From an uncultured Saprospiraceae bacterium (lineage in GTDB: Bacteria > Bacteroidota > Bacteroidia > Chitinophagales > Saprospiraceae): DNA of 17,842 nucleotides. This document shows positions 1-7,038 of this stretch, piece after piece. Below the pieces are notes generated by a model. It did not search any database, was not told where the DNA came from, and worked only from the letters and a program-made list of their open reading frames with translations. The stretch covers positions 1 through 17,842 of the forward strand of contig CAKUWM010000024.1 of the NCBI GenBank assembly GCA_934699305.1. Reading direction: 5' to 3'. The number at the start of each line of letters is the position of its first letter. The stretch's first letter is position 1. The translations under genes were made by a program, and so were the position numbers.

Positions 1-37
1 TTTTAGTCCTGAAATAACTTTACTTTTTTTGTCCATT

Positions 38-57
38 TTTACACTTTTTTGTGTAAA
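38..57. repeat. Short perfect inverted repeat
   Basis: TTTACAC (38-44) and GTGTAAA (51-57) are perfect 7-base inverted arms around a six-T loop. No T-run follows either arm closely enough to call an intrinsic terminator with confidence. It could be the end of a transcript from beyond the left edge, an operator, or chance in AT-rich DNA. Confidence 0.35.
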
Positions 58-82
58 CCTATTTTAGGACAAGACATAGCGT

Positions 83-162
83 TTTAGCATGTTGGCGTGT
101 TAGCGTGTTAGCGTGTTAGCTTGTTAGCGTTTTAGCGAGTTGGCATATTAGCATTTTAGGTT
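83..162. repeat. 8-base tandem repeat array, consensus GTTAGCGT
   Basis: About ten units of exactly 8 bases run in register: TTTAGCAT, GTTGGCGT, GTTAGCGT, GTTAGCGT, GTTAGCTT, GTTAGCGT, TTTAGCGA, GTTGGCAT, ATTAGCAT, TTTAGGTT. The central units are most alike and the outer ones decay, as expected for a slippage-prone array. Eight is not a multiple of three and no frame gives a plausible protein. No function is apparent. Confidence 0.85.
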
Positions 163-170
163 TTAGATAG

Positions 171-331
171 CCCCTAAAAGCGAAGCGTCCCAAAAGCGCA
201 GCGTCCCAAAGCGAAGCGTCCTAAAAGCGCAGCGTCCCAAAAGCGTAGCGTCCTAAAGCGAAGCGTCCTAAAAGCGTAGCGTCCTAAAGCGAAGCGTCCT
301 AAAAGCGTAGCGCCCTAAAGCGTAGCGCCTA
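171..331. repeat. 15/16-base tandem array abutting the rmlA stop codon
   Basis: Ten units of 15 or 16 bases follow the plus-strand consensus CCYAAAAGCGNAGCGT, where N is A, C or T; the length varies by one A in the A3/A4 tract. The unit lengths read 16, 16, 15, 16, 16, 15, 16, 15, 16, 15. The array ends in CCTA (328-331), whose last three bases are the rmlA stop codon on the minus strand, so it begins immediately at the end of the coding sequence. There are no unique spacers, so it is not a CRISPR array. Confidence 0.9.
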
Positions 332-1186
332 CTTCAACTGCATCAAATACTCACCATATCCGCTCTTTATCAAGCCTTCAGCCAGAACATCCAACTGTTC
401 GCGATTGATAAATCCTTTTCTGTAAGCCACTTCTTCGATACAGCCTATCTTATAACCCTGACGCTTCTCGATGACGCGGATAAATTCAGTGGCGTCATGC
501 AAAGATTCAAAGGTGCCGGTATCCAACCAGGCTGTGCCTCGACCAAGGATAGATACATGTAACGCTCCGCACCTTAGATATTCTTTATTGACATCGGTGA
601 TTTCATATTCGCCGCGGGGCGAAGGCTTCAGATTTTTTGCAATTTCCACAACCTGATTATCATAGAAATATAATCCCGGTACAGCAAAGTTGGAGCGGGG
701 ATTGACCGGCTTTTCTTCAAGGCTGATGGCTTTATTTGACGCATCGAACTCGACAACGCCATACCGATGCGGATCAGCCACCTCATAAGCAAAGACATTT
801 CCACCCGACACATCAGTCAACTTAGTCAACTGCTCACCCAGACCGACACCATAGAATATATTATCTCCCAACACCAAAGCCACCTTGTCATCCCCTATGA
901 AATCAGCTCCCAGCACAAAAGCTTGTGCCAAGCCATTGGGCACTTCCTGAACCTGATATTCAAAACGGCAACCCAACTCATGACCATCACCCAATAATCG
1001 AATAAATTGAGACTGATCGTCCGGAGTAGTGATAATCAAAATCTCCCGAATGCCCGCCATCATCAGCACAGATAAAGGATAATAGATCATCGGCTTATCA
1101 TAGATCGGCATCAGTTGTTTGCTGATAGCCTTGGTGATCGGGTAAAGTCGGGTGCCGGATCCACCGGCTAATATTATTCCTTTCAT
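329..1186 (-). CDS. rmlA: Glucose-1-phosphate thymidylyltransferase RmlA
   Basis: Transfers dTMP from dTTP to glucose-1-phosphate, giving dTDP-glucose and pyrophosphate, the first step of dTDP-deoxysugar synthesis in the cytoplasm. The 285 residues match the usual family length (about 290). The nucleotide-binding signature GGSGTRLYP lies at residues 8-16, followed by SKQLMP at 22-27. LGDN at 106-109 places D108 as the metal ligand, EEKP lies at 157-160, and WLDTGT at 220-225 supplies the second metal-ligand region (D222/D223 area). ATG start. It is the last gene of the minus-strand locus, 78 bases after pseB. Its functional partner rmlB lies 5.9 kb upstream, with the pse block between them. 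rmlC and rmlD are not in the window. The stop codon is formed by the edge of a tandem repeat array. Confidence 0.96.
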   Translation of the reverse strand: MKGIILAGGSGTRLYPITKAISKQLMPIYDKPMIYYPLSVLMMAGIREILIITTPDDQSQFIRLLGDGHELGCRFEYQVQEVPNGLAQAFVLGADFIGDDKVALVLGDNIFYGVGLGEQLTKLTDVSGGNVFAYEVADPHRYGVVEFDASNKAISLEEKPVNPRSNFAVPGLYFYDNQVVEIAKNLKPSPRGEYEITDVNKEYLRCGALHVSILGRGTAWLDTGTFESLHDATEFIRVIEKRQGYKIGCIEEVAYRKGFINREQLDVLAEGLIKSGYGEYLMQLK

Positions 1187-1264
1187 TTTATAGTAAAATA
1201 AGCAGTTAAAAGGTATATCGCGATTCTATCTCAATATTAAACTATACATCATGGACGCATGTCT

Positions 1265-2272
1265 CTAGGACTCAACGTGAATCTTGATCAATTCTCTCAA
1301 TGTCTCTACCGTTTCCCATTCCGTATTGTCGCCACTATTGTAGGAAAAGCCCACCGGCACCGGCTTTGCGTTGAATCGATTGACAAATTCTTGTAAATTC
1401 CACTTGTGTGTCGTCGGCAAGATGACATAATATTTACCCAAGTCATACGTATTAAACGAATCAGAAGGCGTAATCATCTCCTCATGAATCTTTTCACCGG
1501 GACGAATGCCCACCACCTTTTGTTCACATTCCGCACATATCGCCGTAGCGACATCCGTGATGTGGTAGGAAGGTATTTTAGGAACAAATATCTCGCCACC
1601 CCAAGCATTTTCAAGCGCATGCATCACCATGTCCACACCGCCTTGCAGGCTGATGTTAAAGCGCGTCATCGTCGGATCCGTTATCGGCAACACTCCATCC
1701 TTTTTCTTTTTTATAAAAAACGGAATCACTGAACCATTAGACCCCATCACATTGCCATACCGAACTACAGAAAAGCGAATCGGGTTATTTCCTTTGATGT
1801 TATTGGCGGCGACAAATAACTTGTCAGAAGTGAGCTTGGTCGCACCATAAAGATTTATTGGCGCACAAGCCTTATCGGTCGAAAGCGCCACTACCCTTTC
1901 TACACCTGCACTAAGGCAAGCGTGAACGACATTCTGGGCTCCACCGACATTCGTAGCGATACATTCATCCGGATTATACTCGGCAATAGGGACATGCTTC
2001 ATCGCCGCTGCATGAATGACATAATCAATTCCTTGCATTGCCCGCACCAACCGATCTCTATCTCTTACATCCCCGATAAAAAATCGTATATTGGGAAACA
2101 GATTATTCGGATAATCCTGCGCCATCTGAAACTGCTTCTGCTCATCCCTGGAGAAAATAACCAACCTCCTTACATCGGGATAATGCTTCACAATATGCTC
2201 CGTTAGCGCTTTTCCCAATGAACCGGTTCCACCCGTAATTAAAATCGATTTATTTGCAAGATTCAATGACAT
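1265..2272 (-). CDS. pseB: UDP-GlcNAc 4,6-dehydratase (inverting) PseB
   Basis: First enzyme of pseudaminic acid synthesis: it dehydrates UDP-GlcNAc and epimerises C5, giving UDP-2-acetamido-2,6-dideoxy-L-arabino-hexos-4-ulose, the substrate of PseC. It is a short-chain dehydrogenase/reductase of 335 residues, close to Helicobacter FlaA1/PseB. The NAD(P)-binding GGTGSLGK lies at 14-21, the family phrase SRDEQKQFQM at 41-50, STDKA at 131-135 (D133, K134 in the active site) and YGATK at 142-146 (Y142, K146). The soluble single-domain length rules out the large membrane CapD/PglF-type dehydratases. ATG start. A 203-base gap containing an interspersed repeat separates it from the upstream pseI, and rmlA follows 78 bases downstream. 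The assignment is supported by pseC, pseI and the pseFGH fusion next door. Confidence 0.95.
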   Translation of the reverse strand: MSLNLANKSILITGGTGSLGKALTEHIVKHYPDVRRLVIFSRDEQKQFQMAQDYPNNLFPNIRFFIGDVRDRDRLVRAMQGIDYVIHAAAMKHVPIAEYNPDECIATNVGGAQNVVHACLSAGVERVVALSTDKACAPINLYGATKLTSDKLFVAANNIKGNNPIRFSVVRYGNVMGSNGSVIPFFIKKKKDGVLPITDPTMTRFNISLQGGVDMVMHALENAWGGEIFVPKIPSYHITDVATAICAECEQKVVGIRPGEKIHEEMITPSDSFNTYDLGKYYVILPTTHKWNLQEFVNRFNAKPVPVGFSYNSGDNTEWETVETLRELIKIHVES

Positions 2273-2475
2273 TGTTCAATTTTCTTTCTTCTTAAAAAGG
2301 GATTCATTATTATTTTTCATACTGCAACATATTAATCAGGGCGTGCCCCCGCTTTTGAGGCGGGGTCGGGCTATCCGCTTTACTTCGTTCGTCCCTCACT
2401 CGTGCCCGCTCCTATCCCTCACGCAGCAGACATACTAAATTCGGCTGCTTTCCATATATGGGGAAAATCATTACC
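2273..2475. other. pseI-pseB intergenic gap
   Basis: This 203-base gap between pseI and pseB (both minus strand) has no credible ORF. Most of its structure is one GC-rich imperfect repeat at 2339-2424, described separately. The side next to pseB is AT-rich, and I found no exact TAnnTTTG promoter box on the minus strand, so pseB probably depends on upstream transcription. Confidence 0.5.
2339..2424. repeat. GC-rich intergenic repeat-like element with terminal and internal inverted repeats
   Basis: The element starts GGGCGTG (2339-2345) and ends CACGC (2420-2424), so its ends are complementary. Inside, CCCCGC (2347-2352) and GCGGGG (2360-2365) form a perfect 6-base stem with a 7-base loop. Further in come GGGCTATCC and, near the far end, CCTATCCCTCACGC. 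The composition contrasts strongly with the AT-rich DNA on both sides. From memory, sequences of this general form (CGGGGTCGGGCT..., ending in ATCCCTCACGC or similar) recur between genes in many Bacteroidota genomes. A single window cannot show copy number. It may also act as a partial terminator after pseI. Confidence 0.6.
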
Positions 2476-3516
2476 TTATATCACTACGCCGTCCAATGAT
2501 AGGCGGTCTCCACCTTCCATTCTGTGTTTTGCCTTCTTCCCAAGAATTTCTCGATAAAAACGAGGATGCAGCCCATAGCCCGGACGGATCGACCGGACAT
2601 TCTTCTCAGTAAACACTTCTCCTTCTTCTATATCCGCTACTATATACAGAGAACGGCTGAAATCCTTCCCTTTTTGCTGCTTTTCTGTCAGCCTATAATC
2701 GACCACTCCTATTGCTTTTTCGGCATCGCGCACTGCTCTCACCATATCGGTAAATTCAGCTTCATTCATAGAAAATGACGCATCAGGTCCACCAATAGAG
2801 CGATCTAAAATAAAATGTTTTTCGATAATCTTAGCACCCATACACACCGACACGATTGGTGCCGTCGCACCCAAAGTATGGTCGGATAGACCCACGATGA
2901 CGCCATACCTTTCCGCAAAATCCTTAATCATTACCAGGTTGGCTTCTTCTATTGGCGCGGGATAGGACGAAGTACACTTCAATAGTGCAATATCTTTATT
3001 ACCCATCCGATGACAGGCCTCTAATGCCCATGTTATATCCTCTGCTGTAGCAATGCCGGTGGAAATGATGATAGGCTTTCCTTTAGAAGCAATCAATTCT
3101 ATCAGCGGTATATCGGTAATCTCAAAGGAAGCAACCTTGTAAGCCGGTACATTCAATCCTTCTAAAAACTCTACTGCCGTGGGATCAAATGGGGATGAAA
3201 AACACTCCAATCCCTCTTCCCTTGCTACCTCCATCAAGCGTTCGTGCCATTCCCATGGAGTATATGCCTCAGAATACAGATCATACAGGTTTCTTCCTTC
3301 CCATATCGTTCCCTGTATCATAAAATCCGGTTTACGGGAATCTATCGTGATTGTATCTGCTGTGTATGTCTGTAACTTAATAGCATCCGCCCCTGCGCGC
3401 TTTGCAGCACGTACCGTTTCAATAGCCGTCTCCAGACTGCCGTTGTGATTGGCCGACAATTCAGCTATGATGAATACCGGACTATCCCTATCTATATTGA
3501 GTTTGCCTATTTGCAA
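2476..3516 (-). CDS. pseI: Pseudaminic acid synthase PseI
   Basis: Condenses 2,4-diacetamido-2,4,6-trideoxy-L-altrose with phosphoenolpyruvate to give pseudaminic acid (the NeuB-type reaction), using a metal ion in the cytoplasm. It has 346 residues: a NeuB TIM barrel from about 12 to 270, and a C-terminal SAF/antifreeze-like domain from about 285 to 346. Visible landmarks are AELSANHNGS (18-27), the PseI-typical TPWEWH (86-91), SDHT (211-214, H213) and EKHF (232-235, H234), the last two carrying the metal-binding histidines. The start is TTG at 3516. An in-frame TAG at 3535-3537 closes the frame upstream and there is no ATG in the N-terminal part. It overlaps the end of the upstream fusion gene by 10 bases, suggesting translational coupling. 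NeuB and LegI are alternatives, but the neighbouring genes favour PseI. Confidence 0.94.
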   Translation of the reverse strand: MQIGKLNIDRDSPVFIIAELSANHNGSLETAIETVRAAKRAGADAIKLQTYTADTITIDSRKPDFMIQGTIWEGRNLYDLYSEAYTPWEWHERLMEVAREEGLECFSSPFDPTAVEFLEGLNVPAYKVASFEITDIPLIELIASKGKPIIISTGIATAEDITWALEACHRMGNKDIALLKCTSSYPAPIEEANLVMIKDFAERYGVIVGLSDHTLGATAPIVSVCMGAKIIEKHFILDRSIGGPDASFSMNEAEFTDMVRAVRDAEKAIGVVDYRLTEKQQKGKDFSRSLYIVADIEEGEVFTEKNVRSIRPGYGLHPRFYREILGKKAKHRMEGGDRLSLDGVVI

Positions 3517-5606
3517 GTGTACGTATATTTTATTCTATCCAATAAGTCTTCTCTTTCAAAGCCCAAACGCTCAAATATCTTCATAGAAGCGACATTTTCA
3601 GGTGTAACATAACCGACAATATTCATAGGCCTATCCAATACTTCCTGAGTATATGCCTGACAACCTTTAATCAACAAAGCCTGTCCAAGACCTTTTCCAT
3701 GATATCCCGGATCCAATAAATACGAAATTACGGCATTTTCCTGTTCCTTGTCAAATCGTATGCTGCCGATATCATGACCTTCATAAGCAACCATATAATA
3801 CGTACTCGCTGCATCCGCTATTTTTTTCATAAACCAAGCCCGATGTTCAGCATACACTATCTCCCCTTTCTGAAAAGAATACTGTCTCACCCTCGCATCC
3901 GAAGCCCACCGAAAAGTAGTATCAACATCTTCCGATGTGGCAAGTCTCAGTTGTATTCTATCCCGGGCATCCAACAGTTTAAACAAGGCTTTAAGTCGTT
4001 CGGTGGACTGTCCGTCTATGATAGTGGTCAGCTGTATTTTCCCATCAATGGCTTTATGGAGCGCTGCTCTTATTTCATGTTCTGAAAAACTTCCGGCATC
4101 AATAAATGCCTGTTGTTCCAAAAAATTATGGTAAAAATACTTCTGATTTTCAACATAATGCCCGGCAATGGGGATGCACCCTACTGCAAATACTTCCAAC
4201 AATATTGTGCTACACGGTATAATAGCCACATCGGCTTGGGTCATTACATCTACCATCTCATCTTCGGTAGCATCATGAAGATGGACTACTCGAGATTCCA
4301 ATGCAATCGACTCATCCAGTTCTTTAGAATATGGATATGCACCGCCGGTAACGACATATATTCTTTCAAGTTCGCCAAAAGTCAACGCTACCTCCAATGC
4401 TACTTTGGTAAGGTTGCGCACATCTCCTCCTCCGAAGCATATAAAACACGAACGAACACTCGTTCGTATTCTTTTCTGTTTGGCCGCTTCCAGAAATGGT
4501 TTGCGGAGGAGTGCATATTCAGGACCCAATGCATAATAAGTCCATGGAGAGGCTTTATAATCTGCCGGAGTGATGCCCACAGCCTGATTAATGATAATAT
4601 CGGCTTCGTATTTTTTGTCGTGTAAGTCGTCAATACAGATTAGTTGACTTCCCTTTACTTTGACCTGACGATACAACTCTGCGTCGAAGTGATGCCCGTC
4701 TATGATGACGATACATTCACTGCTGCACATTTGAACAAATTGTGATTCATCTTCTATTTTGATGAATTGAAATCTATTAGTGCCCGGCAATTGAATGCCA
4801 ACCGGAATATCATTTTTTGAAACCAAAAATATTTCTGTCTCTGAGCCCATCAATTCAGTTAGTGCCAGACTACGGTACAGGTGTCCCATCCCCATTCGGG
4901 CCGAGCCATCAGCGCGTACCACGACACTTTTTTTGCGCAGCTTGTATTTTATCTCAGCAATCGCCCAATCCGTATCATTGTCAATATCCTGAGCATCGAC
5001 ATCTCTCAGGACTAAAACCTTGGAAGTATCCGTGTATAGGCTATCTCCGATGAGATTCGGTTTCAGCCAATACCATTGGCCAGCATCGTGATAGGCAGCA
5101 GGCAAGTCCTGGCTCCTTGTTTGACTGTATTCCGGCCAATTCATGGATGCACGCTGGTCCTTATCCACCTTTAAAGACCTGAGTATCGGAAAAGAAAAGG
5201 GCGTCACAGGGAATACACTGGCGACATCGCCTTGCAACATGTTCAAGCCTCGCACCAAATCAATGTTTCTAATAAGTGGAGCAGTAGCATAAATACAGCA
5301 TACTTCTTCGAAGGTACGTCCTGCGGACTTATACTGTTCTAAGACTTCCCGTATAACATCCAAGGTTGTTGCATAGTCATTGCTATTGGTTTCTGACCTG
5401 AGAAATGGCACTTCGGCACCATACACTTCACTGATAGCAGCAATCTCTGTGTCATCTGTCGAAACCATCACCGTGTCAAACAAGCCACTTTTAAAAGCAA
5501 CTTCTATGGAATATGCAATGATAGGCTTGTCATGAAACGCCCTGATATTCTTACGTGGGATGCGCTTGCTTCCTCCACGTGCGGGTATAATGGCTAATCT
5601 ACTGAT
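3507..5606 (-). CDS. Trifunctional pseudaminate fusion: PseF cytidylyltransferase, PseG hydrolase, PseH acetyltransferase
   Basis: About 699 residues with three enzymes in one chain. Residues 1-226 are PseF, which activates pseudaminic acid with CTP: LAIIPARGGSKRIPRKNI at 4-21 carries the CTP-binding signature, and a DID..TDW motif lies near 207-214. Residues 228-545 are PseG, the GT-B-like hydrolase that removes UDP from the diacetamido sugar: GMGH at 239-242 gives the expected catalytic H242, with FGGGD at 391-395 and ENQ at 486-488. Residues 553-699 are PseH, a GNAT N-acetyltransferase: PGYHGKGLG at 633-641 is the acetyl-CoA loop. The start is odd. The conserved N-terminus has no ATG, GTG or TTG, and an in-frame TAG lies at 5616-5618. 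The best candidate is ATC at 5604-5606, overlapping the pseC stop by 8 bases. TTG at 5481-5483 would delete the CTP-binding motif. Confidence 0.88.
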   Translation of the reverse strand: MSRLAIIPARGGSKRIPRKNIRAFHDKPIIAYSIEVAFKSGLFDTVMVSTDDTEIAAISEVYGAEVPFLRSETNSNDYATTLDVIREVLEQYKSAGRTFEEVCCIYATAPLIRNIDLVRGLNMLQGDVASVFPVTPFSFPILRSLKVDKDQRASMNWPEYSQTRSQDLPAAYHDAGQWYWLKPNLIGDSLYTDTSKVLVLRDVDAQDIDNDTDWAIAEIKYKLRKKSVVVRADGSARMGMGHLYRSLALTELMGSETEIFLVSKNDIPVGIQLPGTNRFQFIKIEDESQFVQMCSSECIVIIDGHHFDAELYRQVKVKGSQLICIDDLHDKKYEADIIINQAVGITPADYKASPWTYYALGPEYALLRKPFLEAAKQKRIRTSVRSCFICFGGGDVRNLTKVALEVALTFGELERIYVVTGGAYPYSKELDESIALESRVVHLHDATEDEMVDVMTQADVAIIPCSTILLEVFAVGCIPIAGHYVENQKYFYHNFLEQQAFIDAGSFSEHEIRAALHKAIDGKIQLTTIIDGQSTERLKALFKLLDARDRIQLRLATSEDVDTTFRWASDARVRQYSFQKGEIVYAEHRAWFMKKIADAASTYYMVAYEGHDIGSIRFDKEQENAVISYLLDPGYHGKGLGQALLIKGCQAYTQEVLDRPMNIVGYVTPENVASMKIFERLGFEREDLLDRIKYTYTCK

Positions 5607-6783
5607 AGTATTGTTCTATGGTATTCAGCACAAACGCCTGTTGCTCTTCCGTCAATGTCGGATACATCGGCAAGCTGATACAATGTCGATAATAAGATTC
5701 AGCATGTGGCATATCGCCTTCTTTCCAACCAAAGCTCTTGTAATAAGGCATGAGGTGTACCGGAATATAATGAATCTGAGCAAATATATTGTGACTTCTA
5801 AGATATTTATACAATCCGTACCTATCCTTCACTTCCACCACATAGAGGTGGTAAGCATGCCCATTCACTACACCCGTCTGGCGAATAACATACTCTTTGT
5901 CGGCAAAGAAAGATTCATATCGGGCGGCAATACTTCTTCTACAGACCAATCCTTCATCAGCTCTCTTGAGTTGACTGATTCCCAGCGCACACTGCAAGTC
6001 GGTCAATCTATAGTTATATCCCAATTGTTGCAACTCCATGTACCAACCGGGATAGCTTTCATCATCGCTTCCAGCCCACTCTTTATCATTGGTATAGACA
6101 TCATCACCTTTTGTAATGCCGTGTGACCTAAGCCTATTTAGTTGTTTATACAGTTCTTCATCATTGGTAGTCACCATGCCTCCTTCACCACAGGCAATGT
6201 GCTTGACAGGATGAAATGAAAAAATGGCGAGATCGGCGTAATGACCATTACCGCACCATTGTTCCACACCTTTGCTATCCGTAAAAAAGCCGCCCGGTGC
6301 GTGACATGCATCTTCTATAATCCAGACGCCATATTCGTCCGCTAACTGTCTGAAAGCCTCCAAATTGACAGCCCTGCCGGCAAAGTCCACCGGTATGATT
6401 CCTTTGATGGTCTTGTCCGCATCCTCTTCCAATATTCGGCGTACGGAATCTATGTCCAGCAAATATGTCTCCGGGTCTATATCTCCAAAAACAACCTCTC
6501 CTCCACAATATCGCACACAATTGGCAGAGGCTGAAAAAGTGATGGGTGTCGTAATAACCTTATCTCCGGCCTTCACATTCATTGCCATAGCAGCAATATG
6601 CAGGGCTGCTGTACCATTTGCCACTGCCACGGCGTATTTGCAACCGATATACGCTGCAAAAGCCCGCTCAAACTCACCAATACGTGGTCCCTGCGTCATG
6701 TAGTCAGATTGGAGGGCAGCCACTACAGCCGCTATATCCTCTTCTGTGATGTGCTGACGACCGTAGGGAATAGGTGTATCCAT
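5599..6783 (-). CDS. pseC: UDP-4-amino-4,6-dideoxy-N-acetyl-beta-L-altrosamine transaminase PseC
   Basis: Second pseudaminic acid enzyme: a PLP-dependent DegT/DnrJ/EryC1 aminotransferase that moves the amino group of glutamate to C4 of the PseB product. It has 394 residues, the family's usual length. It opens with IPYGRQHI, typical of PseC. NGTAALH (56-62) binds the PLP phosphate, EDACHA (157-162) holds the aspartate facing the pyridine nitrogen, and FSFHPVKHIACGEGG has the PLP-linking lysine at K194. ATG start at 6783. It is the first gene of the pse block, after a 255-base gap from rmlB that holds a promoter-like sequence. Its stop TAG (5599-5601) lies inside the beginning of the pseFGH fusion, one reading frame away. 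Confidence 0.95.
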   Translation of the reverse strand: MDTPIPYGRQHITEEDIAAVVAALQSDYMTQGPRIGEFERAFAAYIGCKYAVAVANGTAALHIAAMAMNVKAGDKVITTPITFSASANCVRYCGGEVVFGDIDPETYLLDIDSVRRILEEDADKTIKGIIPVDFAGRAVNLEAFRQLADEYGVWIIEDACHAPGGFFTDSKGVEQWCGNGHYADLAIFSFHPVKHIACGEGGMVTTNDEELYKQLNRLRSHGITKGDDVYTNDKEWAGSDDESYPGWYMELQQLGYNYRLTDLQCALGISQLKRADEGLVCRRSIAARYESFFADKEYVIRQTGVVNGHAYHLYVVEVKDRYGLYKYLRSHNIFAQIHYIPVHLMPYYKSFGWKEGDMPHAESYYRHCISLPMYPTLTEEQQAFVLNTIEQYYQ

Positions 6784-7038
6784 TTAATTTAATATTTTAA
6801 TCGAAAATGATACCATTTGCTATAACTCTAAAATAGAAATGAAGATTTGCACTCAAGGAAATGTAAGATTCATTAAAAAGATTGATTACAATGCAGAAGC
6901 CCGATTTCAGCAATAGAAGTTTTTCAAAACCTTTATTGCAAATGACATCTAACTAAACTATATTTCATTGATTATCAATGCAAAACTATTTATTCTCTTG
7001 GGCTCAAATTTGAAATCAAATGGCTAAAAGTTAGCTTC
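6784..7038. other. rmlB-pseC intergenic region
   Basis: This 255-base AT-rich gap is the largest inside the biosynthetic series. I see no ORF that resembles a gene. It holds a small hairpin just after the rmlB stop (GCTAA at 7023-7027, TTAGC at 7031-7035), a CAAATTTG palindrome at 7005-7012 and a promoter-like pair on the minus strand. Together these suggest that the pse block can be transcribed on its own as well as from upstream. Confidence 0.5.
6981..7008 (-). promoter_or_regulatory. Possible Bacteroidota-type promoter for the pse block
   Basis: On the minus strand TTTG (7008-7005) is followed after 16 bases by TAGTTTTG (6988-6981), an exact match to the TAnnTTTG -7 box known from Bacteroidota. 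The spacer is a little shorter than the usual 17-23. The resulting leader to pseC would be about 190 bases. AT-rich DNA produces such matches by chance. Confidence 0.35.

Larger units (their letters stand above)
1..328. other. Gene-free repeat-bearing region downstream of rmlA
   Basis: I see no coding region here. The stretch holds an inverted repeat at 38-57 (TTTACAC, six T, GTGTAAA), an 8-base tandem array at about 83-162 and a 15/16-base tandem array at about 171-331. TTTTAGG (154-160) at the end of the first array and CCTAAAA (173-179) at the start of the second are complementary, so the junction could fold. Any transcript reading through rmlA would carry both arrays in its 3' untranslated part. 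The left neighbour lies outside the window. Confidence 0.7.

Noticed and set aside
83..331. Possible CRISPR array
   Set aside because: The repeats are 8 and 15/16 bases long and directly adjacent with no unique spacers, and no cas genes are present.
1265..3516. Legionaminic or sialic acid pathway instead of pseudaminic acid
   Set aside because: The inverting PseB-type dehydratase, PseC-type aminotransferase (IPYGRQHI), PseI-type TPWEWH and the PseG/PseH domains together fit pseudaminic acid. No NeuC/LegG-type epimerase-hydrolase is present.
4113..4625. Plus-strand open frame of 170 residues
   Set aside because: It lies wholly within the pse fusion gene on the other strand, has no recognisable domain and has the composition of an antisense shadow.
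5481..5483. TTG as the start of the pse fusion gene
   Set aside because: It would remove 41 residues that include the ARGGSKR CTP-binding signature, which is plainly encoded in frame just upstream.
7023..7035. Terminator after rmlB
   Set aside because: The stem is only five base pairs and no T-run follows on the minus strand, so it is too weak to call.
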